NCBI RefSeq assembly: GCF_002056795.1
Contig: NZ_CP020104.1
Coordinates: 4,535,501 to 4,599,500 of the forward strand
Direction of reading: 5' to 3'
DNA length: 64,000 bases
DNA from: Spirosoma aerolatum
GTDB lineage: Bacteria; Bacteroidota; Bacteroidia; Cytophagales; Spirosomataceae
Of the stretch, positions 52,696 to 61,324 are shown piece by piece (within the stretch, counting starts at the first letter, position 1; the number at the start of each line of letters is the position of its first letter). The translations under genes were made by a program, and so were the position numbers. Below the pieces are notes generated by a model. That model had not been told where the DNA came from. It worked only from the letters and a program-made list of their open reading frames with translations, and did not search any database.

Positions 52696-52811
52696 GATTT
52701 GAGTGTAAGTAAATGTAAAAACTATTTGACTGATCTTACTGGAAGTGTTATCCCCTATATATCAACTGAATAAGCACTTTTAATTAGTAGCTCTCGTGGA
52801 GTTGATACTGT

Positions 52812-53546
52812 TTATCGTTGTGATTGAGTGATTAGCTTTTTACCAGAATTTCTGGTTATTGCCGTTAGATCGTTACCTGAAACTACAGCACGTCGCCCAC
52901 CGGGTTTTAGGATCTCTCTGGGTAGAAAATTATCCGTATCGTGAAAAATCCGTATCCAGGTAATGTTGTCATTTTGATCAACTTCGTAGAGACCGCTTTC
53001 CCAGTTCTTAATTCCATCGGCAGTTACCTGTCCTGAATAAAAGCTGTAATAGTCATACTTTTTTCCAGTCTTCGCATCCGTGATCTGCTCAGCAGCATCC
53101 ACCGTGAAGTTGTTGCCATGTCCAGCCATAGGGAAATACTTGCCTCCTCCTTCGGAGGTTCCAATCAAGCTTCCGTCTTTATCATTCCATTGAGCCCAGT
53201 CGATCAGACATTGTTTATTATGGTCTTCAAATTTTGAGAACTGGAAATCAGTAAACCCCGTCAGCTTCTCTCCCACATCTATCCCGTCTGAATCCGAATA
53301 AATGAACTCAACCGCTTTAAAAGTACCGTCGAGGGCGGGTGGGTCCTGCCCTTCGTAGATGGTTGCACCTGCTTTTTTCAGGTTCGCCAGTTTTCTAGGC
53401 GACATTTTGTTGGTAAAAGCGTCCGGGTAGCCTTTTGACAAATCGGGCGTGGGGGTTTTGTCTTCTTTGCTACAGGATGAGCTACTGGACGTTAGAAAGA
53501 CTGTGATGAGAGCCGCCAATAGCAGCGTAAAGCGTGATATTTTCAT
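52812..53546 (-). CDS. Lipoprotein of unknown function
   Basis: A 244-residue lipoprotein: signal MKISRFTLLLAALITVFLTS, then SSSSCSKED with the lipidated Cys25. The mature part is beta-rich and charged (GTFKAVEFIYSDSDGIDVGE, CLIDWAQWNDKDGSLIGTSE, KYDYYSFYSGQVTADG), with no known catalytic motif. It follows the beta-propeller lipoprotein gene by 21 bases on the same strand, so the two probably form an operon and may act together at the cell surface. Confidence 0.68.
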   Translation of the reverse strand: MKISRFTLLLAALITVFLTSSSSSCSKEDKTPTPDLSKGYPDAFTNKMSPRKLANLKKAGATIYEGQDPPALDGTFKAVEFIYSDSDGIDVGEKLTGFTDFQFSKFEDHNKQCLIDWAQWNDKDGSLIGTSEGGGKYFPMAGHGNNFTVDAAEQITDAKTGKKYDYYSFYSGQVTADGIKNWESGLYEVDQNDNITWIRIFHDTDNFLPREILKPGGRRAVVSGNDLTAITRNSGKKLITQSQR

Positions 53547-53567
53547 GATTGTCTCTTTTTAAAAACT

Positions 53568-55073
53568 TTACTGCATCAAGCCACTGGTATTGCTGCCCAC
53601 ATATTTCCCGCTTATTACTACACAGGGGCTTGTGCCCTTGAAGCCTAAATTTTTCTCTGCTCCGGTAGCAGCCTCAAGGGCCAGCGTGCCATAATACAGC
53701 ATACCGCCAGCCGCAACGGGTGTTGTCTCATTTGTAGAGGTGGATGGCGTAGCTTCCCATTTTTTAGTGCCTGTTTTCTTATCCAAGGCATAGAAAGTCC
53801 ATTTTGAATTATTGTAGGCTACGGCATAAAGTGTAGATGCATCGCCGGTTAGGCTAATTCCATACTTGCCGGGAGCGGTGAAGTCCCATTTTTTTGTACC
53901 GGTAGCAGCATCCAGCGCATAAATTTTCCGGTCTTCGCTGCTTATATAGACGATGCCATCCGTAATGGTGGGGCTACCCGTTACAGCACCTGCCGCAGCG
54001 AACTCCCACTTTTTAGTACCTGTAGCGGCTTCTACAGCAAAAACTTTGTTTTTGTAATCGCCATAATACACCACATCATTTACCACAGCCGGGTTTGAGT
54101 ACACACCTATGGATTTTATAGCCCATTTTTGCTTTCCCGTGCTTACATCTATGGCCAGCAGTCCGCCACTGTAGTTTGCATCACCATAACCTACGTAGAG
54201 TACACCGTTTATAGCCGTGAGGGTATTTATATTATCCGTATGCTCAAATGTCCATTTCGTACTGCCGTCAGCTTCGCTCAGGGCAAAAATGGTTTTTGAT
54301 GAAGACCCTGTTGCAAAGAGTACGCCACCATCTACCGTGTGTCTGGTCTCGCCGTTCGAACTTCCAGGCGAATAATAACTTAAACTAGTAGTCCATTTGG
54401 TTTTTCCAGTGGCAACATCCAGTGCGCTCATTTTCCCCTCACTGGCAGCGAACAGCACCCCATTATTGTACACTTCAGGATACGCAGCATAGGCCGACTC
54501 GTAGGTACCATCTCCTTCTTTTCTGGAACCGAGCGATATAGAGCCTGCCTCCTGCCCGGTAGTGATGTTGTAGGCTTTGATGTAGTAATGAAAATTGAGT
54601 TTGCCCGTAGAATTATCCGTTGCAGAAGTAGCCACATAGAGATAAATCAGATTATTACCCGTTACTCCTGCATTGCCTGCACTGGCTACTATAACGTATA
54701 CCGTATACGCCTGCGTACTACCGTCCTCCGCCGTAACGGTATACGTCACCGACTTTGAGAAATCCTGTACCGCGCCTGACGCAGGCGATACTGTTACTTT
54801 GTCCGAAATCGTGATAGTCGGCACCAGTTTCGTTACGTCCGTTCCAGCAGCGACAGTTGCCGAAATAGTTTTGGCTGTAGCATCAATTGTGGCGTTTACG
54901 ACCGGGCTAAGGGCATTAAATGCAAAAGTTGTAATGGATTTGGCCGAACTCTTGGTGGTTGGCGTGGTTGTCCCTCCACCGGGCGATGGGGTATCCTCCG
55001 TTTTCTTACAGGAAGTAACCCATAACAACAATAGGCAAAACAGCGTGGAGAGAAGCGGAAATGAGGATTTCAT
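53568..55073 (-). CDS. PQQ-binding-like beta-propeller lipoprotein
   Basis: A 501-residue protein from the ATG at 55073 (MKSSFPLLSTLFCLLLLWVT), lipobox WVTSC (Cys22). A Thr/Pro/Gly-rich linker leads to a DUF5018/cadherin-like domain (SITTFAFNALSPVVNATIDA and AYTVYVIVA, about 47-130), then six to seven BamB-like propeller blades marked by repeated ATGTKKW (for example DAATGTKKWDF and EAATGTKKWEF). It most likely is a surface scaffold rather than a dehydrogenase. The 34-bp dyad element upstream is shared with the two-component system. Confidence 0.83.
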   Translation of the reverse strand: MKSSFPLLSTLFCLLLLWVTSCKKTEDTPSPGGGTTTPTTKSSAKSITTFAFNALSPVVNATIDATAKTISATVAAGTDVTKLVPTITISDKVTVSPASGAVQDFSKSVTYTVTAEDGSTQAYTVYVIVASAGNAGVTGNNLIYLYVATSATDNSTGKLNFHYYIKAYNITTGQEAGSISLGSRKEGDGTYESAYAAYPEVYNNGVLFAASEGKMSALDVATGKTKWTTSLSYYSPGSSNGETRHTVDGGVLFATGSSSKTIFALSEADGSTKWTFEHTDNINTLTAINGVLYVGYGDANYSGGLLAIDVSTGKQKWAIKSIGVYSNPAVVNDVVYYGDYKNKVFAVEAATGTKKWEFAAAGAVTGSPTITDGIVYISSEDRKIYALDAATGTKKWDFTAPGKYGISLTGDASTLYAVAYNNSKWTFYALDKKTGTKKWEATPSTSTNETTPVAAGGMLYYGTLALEAATGAEKNLGFKGTSPCVVISGKYVGSNTSGLMQ

Positions 55074-55194
55074 GGCTTTTTTGATTTTCTGAATGACAGA
55101 GCAGATTTTTAGCGCCCATCCATAGAGTTTGCAGCGAACTCCGAATGAACAGGCCAAAGGTCCGCATCTATGTCTGCTGCCGAAATCCCGGATT

Positions 55195-55228
55195 TTGACG
55201 ATTTTATATCCCTGAATTCTAGGATATT
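55195..55228 (+). promoter_or_regulatory. Dyad element A, shared with the response-regulator promoter
   Basis: TTGACGATTT at 55195-55204 is followed by a 22-bp dyad at 55206-55227: ATATCC, ten bases centred on GAATTC, then GGATAT. The same 34-base design recurs at 58517-58550 with about 29 of 34 identities. It lies between the divergent beta-propeller operon and the histidine kinase gene. Confidence 0.72.
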
Positions 55229-55305
55229 GTCGTACTATGTTAACCCAGTCTCCCAGATTGGAAATTAAGCTGGTCTTAGTATGTTTGTTCGTAATCCACC
55301 ATTCG

Positions 55306-57297
55306 ATGAAAAAGCTTCTACTTACCTTATTCCTTTTCGGGCAGGTCTGTCTGGCGCAGACGAGTCAGATCGACAGTCTGAAACGAGCATTAAGAAAACT
55401 GGACAAACAGCCAGATGGGTATGCAAGAGACACGCTCCTTTACAAGACACTAAGAGCAGTCATGAACGACTTTGTCGATATTAACCTGGACTCGTCGGTA
55501 CATTACACAAACCTGATGCTTAGGCTTTGTAGCCGTCCTCAGTTACAGAAAGAGCTAATTTATGCTTATCAGTTTGCGGGTTATCTCTATCAGGTAAAAG
55601 GAGACCACTACCAAAGTATTCAGTTTCATTACAAAGCACTTTTACTGGCAGAAAAATTAAACCAGTACGGCCGGATAGCCATGTCGCAGGGAGCGCTGGC
55701 TCATGCCTATACAAGTCTGAACGATTACCCAAAGGCGGAGAAGCTTTGTTTGGCAGGGCTTGCCATTCTACGCCAGCATCCTGATCCACAAATTCAATTA
55801 CCAATCCTGAATTCGCTCGGATCTGTTTATCGGGAGCAAGGTAAATTAACGGATGCCTTACGAATCAATCAGGAGCTTTATGAGCTGGCCAAAACTCAAC
55901 ATGATCAATGGTTCGAAGCGCAGGGCCTCCATGCCGTTGGATGGGTTTATAAAGCAATGGGCAATCTACCCGATGCACTGGTCTTTTACCAGAAATCGTT
56001 AAGCCTGTCCCGACAAGTTGGCAGCAAAGACATGGAAGGCGCTATTCTGCTTAATATAAGCCGCTTATTTATAAAACAGCAAAAATGGCAGCAAGCCTTG
56101 ATATACTGCCAAATGGCCCGACAAACGGCTACCCGGTCCAATATCAGTAGTGTAGCACGTGAAGCAGAGGAATTATACTATATCATTTTCAAACATACAG
56201 GCCAACCAGCAAAAGCCCTGAAAGCCTACGAAAATTGCGTCTTACTGAAAGATAGCTTATCGAAAGAAAGAAACGAGCAACGTATCGAATCACTACAGGC
56301 TCAGTACGACAATGTACAGAAGGAAAACGCTTTACAACAAAAACAGGTCCAATTACTGGCTCAGCAAAATCAAAATCAACAACTGGCTCAAACACGAAAT
56401 GGTCTGTTTTTAGGTATTGCCGTTATACTACTCATCGCGGGCTTACTCTTTTGGAATAACAGACGGCTGCAAACAAAAAACCAGGAAATTAACCAGCAGC
56501 GAATTCTACTTCAGAACGCGCAAAAACAGCTCGCCGATGTCAACAAAACACTTGAAATACGAGTACAAGAACGCACGGCAGAACTTGTCACGGCGAATAG
56601 TGAACTGATTCGAAAAAATGAAGAAATCAAGGAAGCACTATTTAAGGGACAGACGATAGAACGAAAACGAGTAGCCATCGAACTGCACGACAATCTGAGC
56701 AGTTTGCTTAGTGCCGTGAATATGAGTATTCAGTACCTTAACCCGCAAAACCTGTCGGAATCAGAGCAATCTGTTTATCAAAACGTAAAATCACTAATCC
56801 AGAACGCTTACTCTGAAGTGCGAAACATCTCACACAACATTCTGCCTGCAGAGCTTGAAAAAGAAGGCCTTGATACAACGCTGACCACCTTGATCAATAA
56901 GCTGAATCAGAATTCCCCCCTTCAATTTTTGCTTACTACAACTGCCTTAACCGAACGGCTTCCACTAGCTATTGAATTCAATGTGTACAGTATTGTACTG
57001 GAGTTGATCAATAATGCTATTAAACACGCCCAGGCTACCTTGGTCGATATTCGCCTGACCCGAGCAGAATTCAGTATCGATCTGGAGGTTAGTGATAATG
57101 GGATTGGTTTAAGCAAAAGTCATGGTAAACGGGGTGTTGGTTTGCAGAATATACAGACCCGATTAGAATCCCTTGGTGGTGCGTTCGATACGCTTCGACC
57201 GACTGAAAAGGGAACTCGCATACACATAAAAATCCCCATTGAGACTGTTCAAGCCAATAGGGATTTGGATAATGGTAGTTACACTATTTCACTTTAA
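55306..57297 (+). CDS. TPR-containing sensor histidine kinase (HisKA_3/NarX-type)
   Basis: A 663-residue sensor from the ATG at 55306 (MKKLLLTLFLFGQVCLAQ, signal peptide); an earlier in-frame ATG (55237) gives an unlikely extension. Periplasmic TPR repeats cover about 40-340, with a Gln-rich coiled region and a membrane helix (GLFLGIAVILLIAGLLFW, about 368-385). Cytosolic coiled coil, then the phosphoacceptor motif ERKRVAIELHDNL (His461) and an HATPase_c with NNAIKHA (N-box), DNGIGL and GVGLQNI. The cognate regulator is presumably the NarL-type protein 400 bases downstream. Confidence 0.9.
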   Translation: MKKLLLTLFLFGQVCLAQTSQIDSLKRALRKLDKQPDGYARDTLLYKTLRAVMNDFVDINLDSSVHYTNLMLRLCSRPQLQKELIYAYQFAGYLYQVKGDHYQSIQFHYKALLLAEKLNQYGRIAMSQGALAHAYTSLNDYPKAEKLCLAGLAILRQHPDPQIQLPILNSLGSVYREQGKLTDALRINQELYELAKTQHDQWFEAQGLHAVGWVYKAMGNLPDALVFYQKSLSLSRQVGSKDMEGAILLNISRLFIKQQKWQQALIYCQMARQTATRSNISSVAREAEELYYIIFKHTGQPAKALKAYENCVLLKDSLSKERNEQRIESLQAQYDNVQKENALQQKQVQLLAQQNQNQQLAQTRNGLFLGIAVILLIAGLLFWNNRRLQTKNQEINQQRILLQNAQKQLADVNKTLEIRVQERTAELVTANSELIRKNEEIKEALFKGQTIERKRVAIELHDNLSSLLSAVNMSIQYLNPQNLSESEQSVYQNVKSLIQNAYSEVRNISHNILPAELEKEGLDTTLTTLINKLNQNSPLQFLLTTTALTERLPLAIEFNVYSIVLELINNAIKHAQATLVDIRLTRAEFSIDLEVSDNGIGLSKSHGKRGVGLQNIQTRLESLGGAFDTLRPTEKGTRIHIKIPIETVQANRDLDNGSYTISL

Positions 57298-57672
57298 TTA
57301 TATGTGTGGCGGTTCCAATTCCATTTTCAATGGAGGACGTTTAATCGGGTTTTTGCCATCTGTCGATTCCGACAGGATCTTGTAGGCCGCTGCAGTCGCA
57401 AATGAAGGCTTACCTGATTCTTTGAACGTACGGGCAAGTTCATGATACGTTGCAAATGAATGCTCATCCAACTCAACCTGGGTATTTATAAAGCTAATCG
57501 ATTCTCCTTGAATTATGGTTGTAAAGACGACATCATTAGCCAATGCATCATCGGTAAAGTAGAGTGGATTTTGACCTATAAGGTCGCCTTTTTCATCAAT
57601 GAGTACAGCCGTATTTCCGCTAATACGGGCAAAACTCTGCAAAGGAATCAGTCGGTGTACTGTATCAATCAT
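57298..57672 (-). CDS. Small protein of unknown function between kinase and regulator
   Basis: A 124-residue soluble protein with no signal or membrane segment (GNTAVLIDEKGDLIGQNPLY, VVFTTIIQGESISF). No family recognised. Its stop codon directly abuts the stop of the kinase gene. It is 34 bases downstream of the response-regulator gene on the same strand, so it is probably its operon partner. A PAS-like or sensory role is possible but unproven. Confidence 0.58.
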   Translation of the reverse strand: MIDTVHRLIPLQSFARISGNTAVLIDEKGDLIGQNPLYFTDDALANDVVFTTIIQGESISFINTQVELDEHSFATYHELARTFKESGKPSFATAAAYKILSESTDGKNPIKRPPLKMELEPPHI

Positions 57673-57706
57673 ACAAATAGTGGAAGTTAAAAGTGAACTG
57701 ATTTAG

Positions 57707-58348
57707 TCAAACAAGCTGAAATTTAAGGGCATATTTAACCAGGCCTATCGTAGTCTGAACGCCCAGCTTCTGCATTAAATGCTTGCGGTGGGTTTCTACC
57801 GTGGTCGGGCTAATGAATAACTTTTCGGCAATCTGCGTACCCGAATACTCCTGAGCAATTAGTTTCAATACGTCCAGTTCGCGTTGGGTAATGGCAATCT
57901 TTTGGGGCTTATCAACGACGGGGGCTAATTCCAGACCTGTTTCGTTAGCCAACTGCATCAGTACTTGCTGGGTGTAGAATTTGTGCCCTTTTTCGATCAT
58001 CGTCAACGCCATTTCCAATTCCGACCGCTCGGCGCTTTTTAGTACGTAGCCATCGGCCCCTGCCCGTACTGCTTCCTTTATGGCCTCCGGTTGGTCGGCT
58101 ACCGTCAATAGACAAATTCGTACATGTGGGAAGCGTTCGCGGAGCTGAAGTGTCAATTCAATACCTCCCATTACTGGCATTTGCAGGTCAGAAACTACCA
58201 GGTCAATATTGGATTCTATTTCTAGTGAGGTCAGTACCTGCTTGCCATTGGTATGTTTAGAAACCACTTCAATACCTTCAATGCTCGACAGAAGCAGTGC
58301 TAAACTATCCAGCAATATCCGGTGGTCTTCGGCAAGTAGAATACGCAT
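57707..58348 (-). CDS. NarL/FixJ-family response regulator
   Basis: A 213-residue regulator. The receiver domain (1-120) has the acidic pocket EDH (Glu7-Asp8), the phosphoacceptor Asp54 in VVSDLQMPVMG, and a Lys in LKSAE (about 105). The C-terminal LuxR helix-turn-helix (about 148-210) reads ITQRELDVLKLIAQEYSGTQ, then IAEKLFISPTTVETHRKHLM. It should be phosphorylated by the TPR histidine kinase and bind a dyad; candidates are the matching elements at 55195-55228 and 58517-58550, the second upstream of its own gene. Confidence 0.92.
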   Translation of the reverse strand: MRILLAEDHRILLDSLALLLSSIEGIEVVSKHTNGKQVLTSLEIESNIDLVVSDLQMPVMGGIELTLQLRERFPHVRICLLTVADQPEAIKEAVRAGADGYVLKSAERSELEMALTMIEKGHKFYTQQVLMQLANETGLELAPVVDKPQKIAITQRELDVLKLIAQEYSGTQIAEKLFISPTTVETHRKHLMQKLGVQTTIGLVKYALKFQLV

Positions 58349-58516
58349 GGCTATTTATGTAACTGGTATGACCGCTGTAATTTGAATAATAAATATCCAA
58401 AAACCTAATTCTATATACATCTGGCTCAATAGCCTGCTCTGGGCACCTGTTACTTTATGGCTATTGGATAACAGTACAAAGTTGTGCGTTTGTGGGCCGA
58501 ACGAAAATCCTTAAAA

Positions 58517-58550
58517 TTGACGATTTCATATCCTAGAATTTGAGGATATT
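58517..58550 (-). promoter_or_regulatory. Dyad element B, upstream of the response-regulator gene
   Basis: TTGACGATTT at 58517-58526, then a 22-bp dyad at 58528-58549: ATATCC, ten bases with GAATT, then GGATAT. Layout and spacing match element A at 55195-55228. It lies about 170-200 bases upstream of the regulator start; no other gene begins in this gap, since the CNNM gene ends here. Confidence 0.7.
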
Positions 58551-58574
58551 CAGTCCGGTTGTGACAAACAAAAA

Positions 58575-58597
58575 CGCCCGACAATTTTTGCCGGGCG
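58575..58597 (-). terminator. Terminator of the CNNM/CorC gene
   Basis: CGCCCG (58575-58580) pairs with CGGGCG (58592-58597). On the minus strand the hairpin is followed by TTTTTGTTTGT, a typical intrinsic terminator for the gene ending at 58620. Confidence 0.75.
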
Positions 58598-58619
58598 CCT
58601 TGTAAATGCTATTGTGGGT

Positions 58620-59975
58620 TTATTCTTCGCCTAATTTACTGACCAGTATTTTATCGATCCGACTTTTATCCATATCCATAATTTCAAATCGATACCCATG
58701 CCATACGAATGACTCGCCCGTCTTGGGAATGTCTTTCAAAATATGCAACGCAAACCCCCCGAGGGTGTCGAACCCCGTCAGTTCACGCTTAGCCTGAGCA
58801 CTGATATTAATTGAGAAATACGACAGGAAATCTTCAAACGGTAATTGGGCATCAATCAGGAAGCTACCATCCTCACGCTCGCGGATTTCGTAATCTGAAT
58901 TGACATCGTCATTAATATCGCCAACCAGCACATCCAGAATATCGTTGAGTGTGATAATACCAAGTATGCCCCCGTATTCATCGACAATGACACCAACATA
59001 CTGGCGCCGTTCCCGAAAACGCTCCAGCACTTGATACGCCCGGTTGTTTTCAGGGACAAATAAGGCATCTCGCTTGATGTCTTTCAAGTGCAGCAGTTCG
59101 GTATCGAGATCTTTCCCCAGAAAATCTTTGGAATAAATCAGGCCAACTACATCATCGACCCCGCCGTTACAAAGTGGATAGACGGAGTGTTTGTATTCCA
59201 GTATTTTAGCTTTATTCTCAGCCGGATCATCTTCCAGATCAAGATAAACAATTTCCTGCCGGTTGGTCATTAATGAGGTAACCTTACGGTCGCCGAGCTG
59301 AAAGACATTCTGTACAATCTCCTGCTCAATTTCTTCGATAGCTCCACCGGAGGTTCCCTCTTGAATTAGGCTTTTGATTTCTTCTTCCGTTACTGCGCTC
59401 TCATTTGGTTTTATATTCAGCAGCTTGAGCAACAAATCGCTTGAAACGGTGAGCAGGGCAATAAATGGCGAGGTTAGTTTTGATAAGAAGATCATCGGCC
59501 CGGCCATCGTTTTGGCAATTCCTTCCGGATTCGACAGGCCAATACGTTTGGGAACAAGCTCACCAAACACCAACGACAGATACGTTAACAGAAGCAGCAC
59601 CAGCACAACGGCAATCGAATGGGCATACGGCTGTAGGAAGGAAACCTGAACTACAAAGTTCTGAACATCGTCCGTCAGTTTATCGCCCGAAAAAATACCG
59701 AGCAAAATACCGATCAAGGTAATCCCGATCTGTACAGTCGACAAAAATCGATTGGGAGAGTTCGACAGATCGAGCGCCACCTGTGCCCGACGATCACCGT
59801 TTTTGGCTGCGGTTTCTAATTTAGACTTGCGCGAAGAAACTAAGGCAATTTCCGACATCGAGAACACACCGTTCAGGATGGTTAGTAGTAGAATTATAAG
59901 GAGTTCCACGAAGGAAGAAGGTTGTCCTGTTGCAAAAATATAGAAACTGAACTGGTTTGCAACTGTATCGACCAT
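58620..59975 (-). CDS. CNNM/CorC-type hemolysin family membrane protein (TlyC-like)
   Basis: A 451-residue protein: a DUF21/CNNM membrane domain with four helices (about 23-205; VELLIILLLTILNGVFSMSEIALVSSR motif shown in part, and LVFGELVPKRIGLSNPEG), a CBS pair (about 220-340; VIVDEYGGILGIITLNDIL), and a C-terminal CorC/HlyC FAD-like transporter-associated domain (REREDGSFLIDAQLPFEDF, DTLGGFALHILKDIPKTGES). Members are linked with Mg or Co efflux and, in Bacteroidota, with gliding (GldE). The specific role is inferred. Confidence 0.88.
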   Translation of the reverse strand: MVDTVANQFSFYIFATGQPSSFVELLIILLLTILNGVFSMSEIALVSSRKSKLETAAKNGDRRAQVALDLSNSPNRFLSTVQIGITLIGILLGIFSGDKLTDDVQNFVVQVSFLQPYAHSIAVVLVLLLLTYLSLVFGELVPKRIGLSNPEGIAKTMAGPMIFLSKLTSPFIALLTVSSDLLLKLLNIKPNESAVTEEEIKSLIQEGTSGGAIEEIEQEIVQNVFQLGDRKVTSLMTNRQEIVYLDLEDDPAENKAKILEYKHSVYPLCNGGVDDVVGLIYSKDFLGKDLDTELLHLKDIKRDALFVPENNRAYQVLERFRERRQYVGVIVDEYGGILGIITLNDILDVLVGDINDDVNSDYEIREREDGSFLIDAQLPFEDFLSYFSINISAQAKRELTGFDTLGGFALHILKDIPKTGESFVWHGYRFEIMDMDKSRIDKILVSKLGEE

Positions 59976-60027
59976 ACGACTGACCGTCCATTTTACTACT
60001 TTTACAGTTCGAACCGCCTATGCTCTG

Positions 60028-60738
60028 ATGATTGTTTTCATTAACGACCAACCAATTCGGCTCATTGGTCCCAAAGCCGCTGCTCAATTGACCGGCTCAA
60101 CGTCGGCTTCTCAACCCTCTTTTACAGATTATGATGAGATTGTCGATGCTCGTTTAGAGGCTCTTAAAGCCGAATCCCTGCACGGGCACCTACTAATTCT
60201 GAATGCCAATCCAGCAACCGTGAGCAAACTCCTTACATTGCTTCAACGATCAGAGACTAGTAATCTGCTTTCTATTACACTGGGTTGTCTGGATAAAGAG
60301 GCCTGTGAAGAAGCCATGAAAAAGCCTTTTAAAGTGATCAAGGCAGCCGGAGGGGTTGTCTATAAGGGCGATAAAATGCTGCTGATGTTCCGCCGGGGTG
60401 TCTGGGATTTGCCCAAAGGGAAATTAGACCCCGGCGAATCTTCCAAAGAAGGGGCCGTGCGTGAAGTAGAAGAAGAAACCAACGTTGAGGTAGCGGTTGG
60501 GGAACGCATTTGCACTACCTGGCACACCTATACGCTCAATGGGAGCCGTATTCTGAAACGTACGCGCTGGTACCGTATGACCGCACTCGACGATAGCCGG
60601 ATGACTCCACAGGAAGATGAAGATATCGAAAAATTAGCCTGGCTCAACTGGCGCGAAACAAAACTGGCTTTAACCAACTCCTTCAGTTCTATCCGGTACG
60701 TCATCGACGAAGCGGGCAAAGGGCAAAAAGTGGAGTAA
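60028..60738 (+). CDS. Nudix hydrolase
   Basis: A 236-residue protein. The N-terminal 100 residues form a separate domain of unknown function (MIVFINDQPIRLIG onward) that is typical of this Bacteroidota group. The Nudix domain starts near residue 108 (AAGGVVYKGDKMLLMFRRG); the Nudix box is GKLDPGESSKEGAVREVEEE (about 130-149), then TNV. It probably removes nucleoside diphosphate derivatives; the substrate is unknown. It ends at a hairpin shared with coaD. Confidence 0.88.
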   Translation: MIVFINDQPIRLIGPKAAAQLTGSTSASQPSFTDYDEIVDARLEALKAESLHGHLLILNANPATVSKLLTLLQRSETSNLLSITLGCLDKEACEEAMKKPFKVIKAAGGVVYKGDKMLLMFRRGVWDLPKGKLDPGESSKEGAVREVEEETNVEVAVGERICTTWHTYTLNGSRILKRTRWYRMTALDDSRMTPQEDEDIEKLAWLNWRETKLALTNSFSSIRYVIDEAGKGQKVE

Positions 60739-60783
60739 GTTTAAGTACCAGGAGTGGGACCGCTCCTGGTACTTAAACTTACT
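60734..60783. terminator. 21-bp perfect inverted repeat, bidirectional terminator
   Basis: Arms 60734-60754 and 60763-60783 are exact reverse complements around an eight-base loop. It overlaps the stop codons of the convergent Nudix and coaD genes at both edges. Confidence 0.88.
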
Positions 60784-61252
60784 TTACCAGATGCAGGTCA
60801 TCCAATGGGTAGGGTAGAAATTCATTGACATGCTGCCCATAGCGATGCAGGTCACGAATAATGCTCGAACTGATGGGGGCCAGATGGGGCGAGGTGATCA
60901 GGAATACCGTTTCGACCCCTTCGTAAACGTATCGATTAACTTGTGAGATACCGTTTTCGTACTCAAAGTCGGTGGTGTTACGCAACCCCCGAAGTAAAAA
61001 CCGGGCGCCCACTTCTTTGGCAACATGAGCCGTTAGGCCATCATAACTAATGACTCGTACGGCCGGTTCGTTGGCAAATGCTCCCTCAATCAGGCGAATC
61101 ATCTGATCGAGTGGGAAATAACGATCTTTGTGAGCATTTCGTCCAATACCAATCACGATCTCATCGAACAATCGTAAGCCCCGCAACACAATGTCTTCAT
61201 GGCCTTTCGTAAATGGATCAAATGAGCCTGGGAACAAAGCAATTCGTTTCAT
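60779..61252 (-). CDS. coaD: Phosphopantetheine adenylyltransferase
   Basis: A 157-residue nucleotidyltransferase, the normal length, catalysing the fourth step of coenzyme A synthesis. The motif FPGSFDPFTKGHEDIV contains the TxGH box (15-18), GRNAHKDRYFPL follows, LLRGLRNTTDFEYENG is the conserved substrate loop, and ISSSIIRDL is the C-terminal signature. It lies downstream of the DUF3822 gene, an arrangement frequent in Bacteroidota. Confidence 0.96.
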   Translation of the reverse strand: MKRIALFPGSFDPFTKGHEDIVLRGLRLFDEIVIGIGRNAHKDRYFPLDQMIRLIEGAFANEPAVRVISYDGLTAHVAKEVGARFLLRGLRNTTDFEYENGISQVNRYVYEGVETVFLITSPHLAPISSSIIRDLHRYGQHVNEFLPYPLDDLHLVK

Positions 61253-61254
61253 AA

Positions 61255-61324
61255 AGAGCGAAAGATTGAAAGAGCGAAAGAGCGATCAATTTCCCGGAAG
61301 TGGATTCGTTCTTTCAATCTTTCA
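61255..61324. repeat. GAGCGAAAGA-word inverted repeat
   Basis: AGAGCGAAAGATTGAAAGAG at 61255-61274 faces CTTTCAATCTTTCATT at 61311-61326; the core 12-bp arms (61261-61272, 61311-61322) are exact. It fills the gap between the DUF3822 gene and coaD. The same words occur at 2402-2560. Confidence 0.75.

Noticed and set aside
54673..55092. 139-residue plus-strand open frame
   Set aside because: It is antisense to the well-supported beta-propeller lipoprotein gene and has no recognisable features.
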